Of a DNA stretch of 64,000 nucleotides, positions 58,308 to 64,000 are shown piece after piece. The position numbers and the translations under genes were made by a program. The notes under the pieces were generated by a model. The model did no database searches, had not been told where the DNA came from, and worked only from the letters and a program-made list of their open reading frames with translations. The stretch covers positions 4,712,001 through 4,776,000 of the forward strand of contig OY720099.1 of NCBI GenBank assembly GCA_963082875.1. Reading direction: 5' to 3'. Numbering within the stretch: position 1 is the stretch's first letter; every line of letters begins with the position of its first letter. Source of the DNA: Corella eumyota (taxonomy: Eukaryota; Chordata; Ascidiacea; Phlebobranchia; Corellidae).

Positions 58308-60486
58308 TTAGAAATTTTTTTTAAATTTGCTGTCAAAACCAGAATATTCATCTGATTCTGTTTCTAGTTTTCGTTTTCTGCTGTTGGTAATTTTCCCATC
58401 ACTTGCTGATTCATTAATAACGTCACCATTTTTCAATTCATCCATGACGTCATTTTTCATTAGACTTGTTACGTCATCACTTTCCGATGTATCCACCTTG
58501 TCCTTACTTGCTGGTTTGGTAATAACTTCATCACCTGCCAATTTACTTATGACGTCATATTTTGCTGATTGGCAAATGACGTCACCACCTGCTGCTTGAC
58601 CGATGCGGTCATCAACTTGTGTTTGAGGCTTGGCGTGGTTGTTTGTAAATTGATCTGCAACTTTATTGTCTTTGGCTAAAGACGTGGCGTTATCGTCTTC
58701 CGATTTCTTCGTAACGTCATCGATTTTATAGTAAATTGTGACGTCATTGCTACCAGATTGACCTGTGATGTCATCGCTTTCAGGTTGACCTGTAACGTCA
58801 TCAATTTTAGATGGACCTGTGATGTCATCGCTCCCAGGTTGAACCGCGACGTCTGCGTTTTCAGATTGACCTGTGATGTCATCGATTTTAGTTTGACTTG
58901 TGACGTCATCGCTTTCAGGTTGACCTGTAACGTCATCAATTTTAGATGGACCTGTGATGTCATCGCTTTCAGGTTGACCTGTAACGTCGTCGCTTTTAGG
59001 TTGACCTGTGATGTCATCGCTTCCAGGTTGAACCGCGACGTCTTCGTTTCTAGATTGACCTATGATGTCATCGACTTTAGTTTGACCGGTGACGTCATCA
59101 ATCTTAGATTGACCTGTGATGTCATCGCTTCCAGGTTGAACTGTGACGTCTTTGTTTCCAGATTGATCTATGACGTCATCGACTTTAGTTTGACCTTTAA
59201 CGTCATCAATCTTAGATTGACCAGTGTCGTCCTCGCATTTATTTACTTCTGTAACGTTATTTTTAGCTAATTTTTCGTCGTTTACCCCATTTGTTTTGGA
59301 ATCGAGATTTTCTTTATGTTCGATCAGCAAATTGTCTTCCAGATTCGCGCTAAAATTAAATCAAATTAAATTTTTACAAACTTATTTACATAACCTTGGG
59401 TTAAACCTAAAGTTTTAGTATAATTACAAAGAAAAAAATATGTCAACTACAAAAAGAGGCATGGTGTAATAAAGAAGTCAATAAGGGTGGTCAAATTTCA
59501 ATTAATTGAAATTGTTTAAAGATCGATTTACAAACAAGTCATAGCGTGCCTAAAATTGTTATGGTGTGTTGATTTAAAAGTCATTGTGCTTTGTGTATTT
59601 GTTATACCTTACCCCTCTGTATTTGCTCTTTCAGCTTCGTCATTAAGTTGTTTTATTGTTTCTAATTCCAAACGTAATGCCTCTATTTCTTTTTCGGTGT
59701 TCTCAAAAATTTTATTTAGCCTAAAACAAGGTTGCAGGTTTGCACTAGGTAGTAATTATTTTATGTTTAAAATTGTCTTAAATTTTTTTAGTTGTTGATT
59801 AGCAAAATAATTGTGTTTACTCGTCTACTGATTCTTTGTAGAAATTTGTATCTTTCCCTACTTCACTTAAATTCTCTTCTGCAGCTTGGGTTTTTTTAAG
59901 ATTTTTAATCTCTTCCTTAAGATTTTTAATTTTGGCAAGATTTGGTCGTATGTCGTTTTTCAACCTTAACAAAGTAAATGCTTTTATATATGTTAAATAT
60001 ATTAACTTTTGCTTTAAAGCACATTCATTATTTAACAATATTAAATGATTTATAATGAAAGATTGATAAATTAGTAAATTATTATCACAATAATACAACG
60101 TCAACCAATCCTAAAAAATATTTTTACCTTTCTGCATCGTCACAAATGCTTGCCATGTCATACGTCCTTTGTCCATTTGAAAACTGTATTGTAGCTCCAT
60201 CACATTTTGTTGTATATTTTTTCATTTGAAAATCGTAACCTATTCTTACCCTAATTGTTGAGATAAAATTTCTCTTTTCCAGACATCTAAAAACGTAGAG
60301 CCTTCTGTTGTCCATGCTGTACCACTTTCCATCACGTTTAACAACTTTAATAAGATTGAATTTTTCTATTTTTCTTTCTCCACTTTGTATTTTATCAACT
60401 GCGTCATTTACCCTCTTTCCGCCGTAAAAATGATGACAAATACGATCTTGCGTAAATCTAATTTCCGAAGGTCGCTTACGACTCAT
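58308..60486 (-). CDS. Array-family copy C: EIRFTQ-domain, coiled coil and decapeptide repeats
   Basis: Four exons: 60128-60486, 59821-59964, 59613-59720, 58308-59349; phases agree, 550 residues, uninterrupted. The domain exon (MSRKRPSEIRFTQDRICHHF, IKVVKRDGKWYSMDNRR, LYVFRCLE, KCDGATIQF) is very close to copy B. Coiled-coil exons follow (LKEEIKNLKKTQ, IEALRLELETIKQLNDEAER). The long last exon carries about two dozen 10-residue repeats (DDVTGQ/DDITGQ with PESDD, SKIDD or PGSDD spacers) and then a divergent D/E/K-rich end with SRKRKLETESDEYSG, likely nuclear targeting. The protein is highly acidic and probably disordered outside the first domain. Function unknown; I know no characterised protein with this architecture. 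Confidence 0.75.
58735..59225 (-). repeat. 30-base coding minisatellite, copy C
   Basis: Regular units such as D-D-V-T-G-Q-P-E-S-D, mixing CpG forms (TGACGTCA) and TpG forms (TGATGTCA). Higher-order blocks of three to five units recur, for example the pair SKIDDVTGQ with PGSDDITGQ, which implies unequal exchange of blocks. Confidence 0.85.
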
Positions 60487-61329
60487 AATTATTTATGTTG
60501 CTTTTTTATGCAGAACATACCTATACAATTGGACCTACAACCTTAGTTTAAACAATCTTTATTAAAATTTGTAAAATGGATTATTATACTAGAATTTTAC
60601 AAGGACACCCTTTAAATAATGTTTAACCATGGGAATAAAAAACTAACAACAATTTTAAATTTTTTGTTTCTTTATTTATAGCCTACCTAGACATTTTAAG
60701 TCAAGCAGATTTCTTTATACTTGGTTTTAAACTGCAAACTGCTACTAGGCTATTTTTTAATTGCTGTCCTGTTTATTTACTGCAATAAAATTTTTTTTAT
60801 TTTTATGTATATTTTAAACAACTTGGTTATTATCAGCACGTTATTGGTTCTGCTTTTAATTTCTTTGTCTATGACGCAGAAATAAAATCCCCGACAGGCA
60901 TACTTAAGTATTTTTATATAGTTACCCATCATTAGTGAAGCGTACCAATTTTTGACGTAAAAAAACTTTAAACTATTTTTATGGAATCCAAATATTTATT
61001 GCCGGTTTTACACATTTATTCATTCACTTTGTTACAAATTTTTAAAACGATTTAAATGACAAACTAAATTAAATTTTATGATAGTACAAATATATATATA
61101 CGAATTAAGCAACATACCCTACTTTAAATTGTCAAACTCACACTTATTTTAAATCAGTGATAAACGTCTATAGTCATACAGTTGCAGTTTACAATGTGTG
61201 TGGAATAATTATGTTTACTAAGCACACCGACGCTTACAAAAACAATCAATGTTAAAAACAATTGTTAACATTTATGTGATCTAATATTAATTTAGTTTGT
61301 ACAACCTAAATTTCTTTAATTTAAAATCA
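60487..61329. other. Spacer upstream of copy C
   Basis: Holds the duplicated upstream motif at about 60868-60906 (TGACGCAGAAATAAAATCCC and CCGACAGGCATACTTAAG). No gene seen. Confidence 0.4.
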
Positions 61330-61558
61330 AAAATCTGCATCGAATTCTAGTTTCGTTTTTTTAATGCAGGTTGCTTTATTATTACTTTCCATCTGAATTG
61401 ATGTCACCACTTGTTGTGAGAAATGACGTCACAGTTCATTTCTCAGATGATGACGTCATAAGTCATTCCGCAAGTGATGGGAAAAGCAGAAAATAAAAAT
61501 TGGATGCAGATCCGGAACAAAACCCTGAGGTCAAAAGCAAAAAAAAAAAGATTTACGT
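61330..61558. pseudogene. Inverted pair of array-family last-exon fragments
   Basis: On the minus strand 61330-61400 reads ...CIKKTKLEFDADF and stop, like the ends of copies B and C (KRKLEDTE, KRKLETES). On the plus strand about 61420-61558 reads NDVTVHFSDDDVISHSASDG then a stop and KLDADPE, like the C end (ESASDGKITNSRKRKLETES). The two fragments point away from each other, so an inverted duplication has occurred. Neither has an upstream exon. Both contain TGACGTCA. Confidence 0.55.
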
Positions 61559-62267
61559 AAAAAATTAAATAATTATTGATTTTCTGATACTTTTTTTGTA
61601 TATATTGTAAACTAGTGGACCCGCCACACTTCGTGTGGCACTTATGTTGTACAGTTATCTATTAAGACCAGTCCATTTTTACCACGGCCTATATAAAATA
61701 TTCTTTTTGGAAAATTGCTCTTATTAGTCCCCCTTATATACTAATAATTTTTTTATTCTAAAATTTGATTAAAAATAAATTTTCCCCTATTTAAATTTAA
61801 CGCACACGTCGTCACTTGTCGAACGTGGCCTGCTTTCAACTGGTAAAAGTCTGCTTTAAATAATTTTAAATGTTTAAAAATGCGTTTTTTGCTATCTTTA
61901 TTTAATGAACTATTTAAACCCGAAAGTACTAAAAAAGATTTTGTTTTAAAAAAGCACGATTAAAACCGATTACAATTTAAATGAGATACAGTTAAAACGA
62001 AACAAAAGGGGCAATTCTTTATAAAAAATAATTTAAATAGACACCGCTTATCATAAATAAAAGGATTTTAATCAGACATCCGAAATTTCTGGGGTTAGAT
62101 CCCCTAAAAGTTCTTCCGACATTGAATTTGCTAATTCTTGAGAAAGTACCAGCAAGTTTTCATCTTTGTCTTTAATATCTATTTTCATTTTCTTTTATTA
62201 TCATTTAAATTTTTTAATTCTTTATTTAGTTTAGTGATCATGGCTTGATTTTGATTATGCTGAGATG

Positions 62268-62435
62268 CTATAAATCTTTTAATTGTTCCAAATCTTCCAT
62301 AACGGTATGCAAAATTTCGTTTAAAATTTGTACGCCTGTTTCTTTTTTATTTGTTAAAAACGCAACCATGGCTCTGTTTATATCCAGTTCTAACTTATTC
62401 TTTGTTTGATTAATTCTCTGAAGCATTTCTTCCAT
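62268..62435 (-). CDS. Small open frame inside the Helitron
   Basis: A 55-codon frame, MEEMLQRINQTKNKLELDIN onward, ends KDL. It is mostly helical and charged. It lies between the helicase and the 3' terminus. No family recognised; it may be chance or a captured fragment. Confidence 0.25.
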   Translation of the reverse strand: MEEMLQRINQTKNKLELDINRAMVAFLTNKKETGVQILNEILHTVMEDLEQLKDL

Positions 62436-62629
62436 ATTCAACAATATTTTGAATGTAAATTGTTTGTAAATTGATTACTTTATTATTTGCAAAAAAATAA
62501 ATAAAAAATAATTAGGCACTATTTACAATAGTTCGTGTCAAATCAAACATCCCAATTAAAAAGTATTTTACATATTGAAGGTTTATTTATTTAAATATTT
62601 TCAGCAAAATTGTTTAAAAATTCATTAAT

Positions 62630-64000
62630 TTACAAAATTTCTCGATACACCATGTTTCGTGTTGCTGTTGGGGGAAACCCAGATTTGCTTTTAATAGAAA
62701 ATTTAATTTTATTTAGGTTGCCTAACCTTGAGGCAGCAACATATAACTGCCCATGCGTAAAAACTCGTTCCTCCAACCAGATACCAACTTTTTTTTATGT
62801 TTGGCCCTGACTTTTGTTAATAGTCATTGCAAAAGCAACCCTTATTGGGAATTGACGACGTTTCCATTGGAAAGGAAAATCGTGATCTGATGGTTGCAGT
62901 GTTACTCTAGGTATAAAAATCTCTCTACCAGCATTTTCCCCTGAAGCAATTTTGACTATTAGTAAATAAGTTTTTTAAACTCCCGGTACAATTTTTTTTG
63001 TTCCATTGCATAAACCGTCTTTGGGATTAAGATTTCGTAACAAAATAACTGGCATACCTATTTTTAAATGTAGTTGGTGTGGTGGTAGTCCATTTATATT
63101 TAAAGAATTAGGATATTCTGTTGGAAATCTTGTACAATCATTTACTTCTTCTGTACTGTCTGCACTTGTACAAACAAACATAATGCCAGGAAATAGATTT
63201 GACACGACGGAGTTTATTTCATCAACTACAATGTTTGTGGGAGCTAAAATTGATCTTTCTGTCATCCAATTAAGATCATGGCAATGTTCTAAAAAATTTG
63301 GGTAAATTCATTTGACCTGTTGAAGCATCGATTTTTTTATTGTTGTTTTCGTACTATCATCAATTAAAAAGCAAAGCTCAGGGGGTAATTCTATATAATC
63401 TGTGTCTTTGAAGTAATTTATATTACCATCACCTAGTCTTAACAGCCAGTCGTCAAATTTAAGTAAAGCACTGCTACTACTATTAAGTAACACTCTCATG
63501 TTTTTTGATAAATGGTGTACGCTGATACTTGGCCATAATTTTGATTTTTTAAATGAGGCGTTAATAATTTGTGTATGTGATCCATGTTTAACTACAGAAA
63601 GAATTTGTCTAAAGTCTCCAGCTAATATTACAATTTTCCCACCAAATAGCAAATTATTATCCATTATATCTTGCAACGTGCAAACAAGTGCCTCTAGCAA
63701 ACTTTTATTTGCCATTGGTGCCTCATCCCATATTATAACCTTTGCCATGTTTATCAGTTTAGCTATTGAACTTTGTTTTGAGATGCAAAATGTTAAATTT
63801 TGATTACAATGTAGAGGAGCTTTAAATCTGGAATGAAATGTCCGGCCACCAATAAGCAACGTAGCAGCGATGCCGCTAGAAGCGACAGCTAATGCTATAA
63901 CTTTGTCTTCTCTGTTAGAGGTGCGAACTGTTGCCAACAAAGTATTAAGCATATATGTTTTTCCTGTACCTCCCCTAGCGTCAACAAAAGTAGCGAGAGA
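62630..64000 (-). pseudogene. Helitron PIF1-like helicase, C-terminal part
   Basis: Read from the right edge: FVDARGGTGKTY (Walker A, 63956-63973), ASSGIAATLL, GGRTFHSRFK, VIIWDEAPM (Walker B), LAGDFRQILSVV, then FPTEYPNSL, INGLPPHQLHLKIGMPVILL, LNPKDGLCNGT, FIPRVTLQPSDHDFPF, WKRRQFPIRVAFAMTINKSQ, FTHGQLYVAASR. These are the helicase motifs I to VI of Helitron RepHel proteins. The frame is unbroken in register from 64000 to 62630 but has stops at 63308-63310, 62975-62977 and 62795-62797. The N-terminal Rep part lies outside the window. Confidence 0.9.

Larger units (their letters stand above)
61612..64000 (-). mobile_element. Helitron rolling-circle transposon, 3' part, runs off the right edge
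   Basis: On the minus strand the element ends with a hairpin, GCCACAC-GAA-GTGTGGC (61623-61639), seven bases, and CTAG at 61612-61615 followed by a T: the canonical Helitron 3' terminus. Upstream in the same orientation is a PIF1-like helicase (62630 to past 64000). The replication-initiator (Rep) domain should lie beyond the right edge. The helicase has three in-frame stops but no obvious frameshift, so this copy is inactive yet not very old. Confidence 0.85.

Overview
The window looks like animal genomic DNA, most likely from an ascidian tunicate of the Ciona type. This is inferred from the very AT-rich, compact gene-dense layout, GT-AG introns mostly of 50-700 bases, a recurring tRNA-derived SINE, and metazoan-only genes (KRIT1, a decorin-like leucine-rich proteoglycan, ZP and MAM proteins). 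Nothing bacterial or organellar is seen. Many 5' ends show a splice acceptor just before the start codon, which would fit 5'-UTR introns or spliced-leader trans-splicing.

Layout, left to right. 1-1661: 3' half of a membrane-anchored ZP-domain protein (+). 2993-4022: 2-oxoglutarate/Fe(II) oxygenase (+). 4922-8208: TLCD4-like TLC-domain membrane protein (+). 10228-11622: POLD2 (+). 12009-16901: TAF5 (+). 17375-17857: archease (-). 18356-21306: small leucine-rich proteoglycan in ten exons (-). 24050-29336: secreted MAM-domain protein in eleven exons with an unrecognised Cys-rich C-terminus (+). 30000-31034: WDR45/WIPI4 (-), divergent from RPL18A (31680-33580, +). 33926-35580: a tentative spliced gene (-). 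37794-38885: MRI1 (+), followed closely by TRABD (39124-42967, +). 43856-46051: KRIT1 (-), divergent from an hnRNP A/B-type protein (46799-47899, +). 48333-51068: RNASEH2A (+).

The most unusual part is 51.3-61.6 kb: a head-to-tail array of three paralogous genes on the minus strand plus broken end fragments. Each gene has a ~118-residue globular exon (shared motifs EIRFTQ, DGKWY, DNRRLYVFR; possibly a ParB/sulfiredoxin-like fold), two coiled-coil exons, and a last exon that varies from ~80 codons to over 700 through expansion of a 30-base repeat encoding a D-D-V-T-G-Q-S-like decapeptide. On the DNA level that repeat carries the palindrome TGACGTCA, the CREB/ATF site, more than 20 times in one exon. 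Two copies (B, C) read through cleanly; the copy with the largest array (A) has a stop created at a splice junction and frame changes near its end.

The window ends in a Helitron rolling-circle transposon on the minus strand. Its 3' terminus (hairpin plus CTAG) is at 61612, beside broken fragments of the array family, and its PIF1-like helicase runs off the right edge with three in-frame stops. About ten copies or fragments of one tRNA-derived SINE family are scattered in introns and spacers; one lies immediately upstream of, and in frame with, the MRI1 start codon.

Splice junctions were placed by eye from GT/AG signals and reading-frame continuity. In all gene models offered as complete, the exon lengths sum to a whole number of codons.
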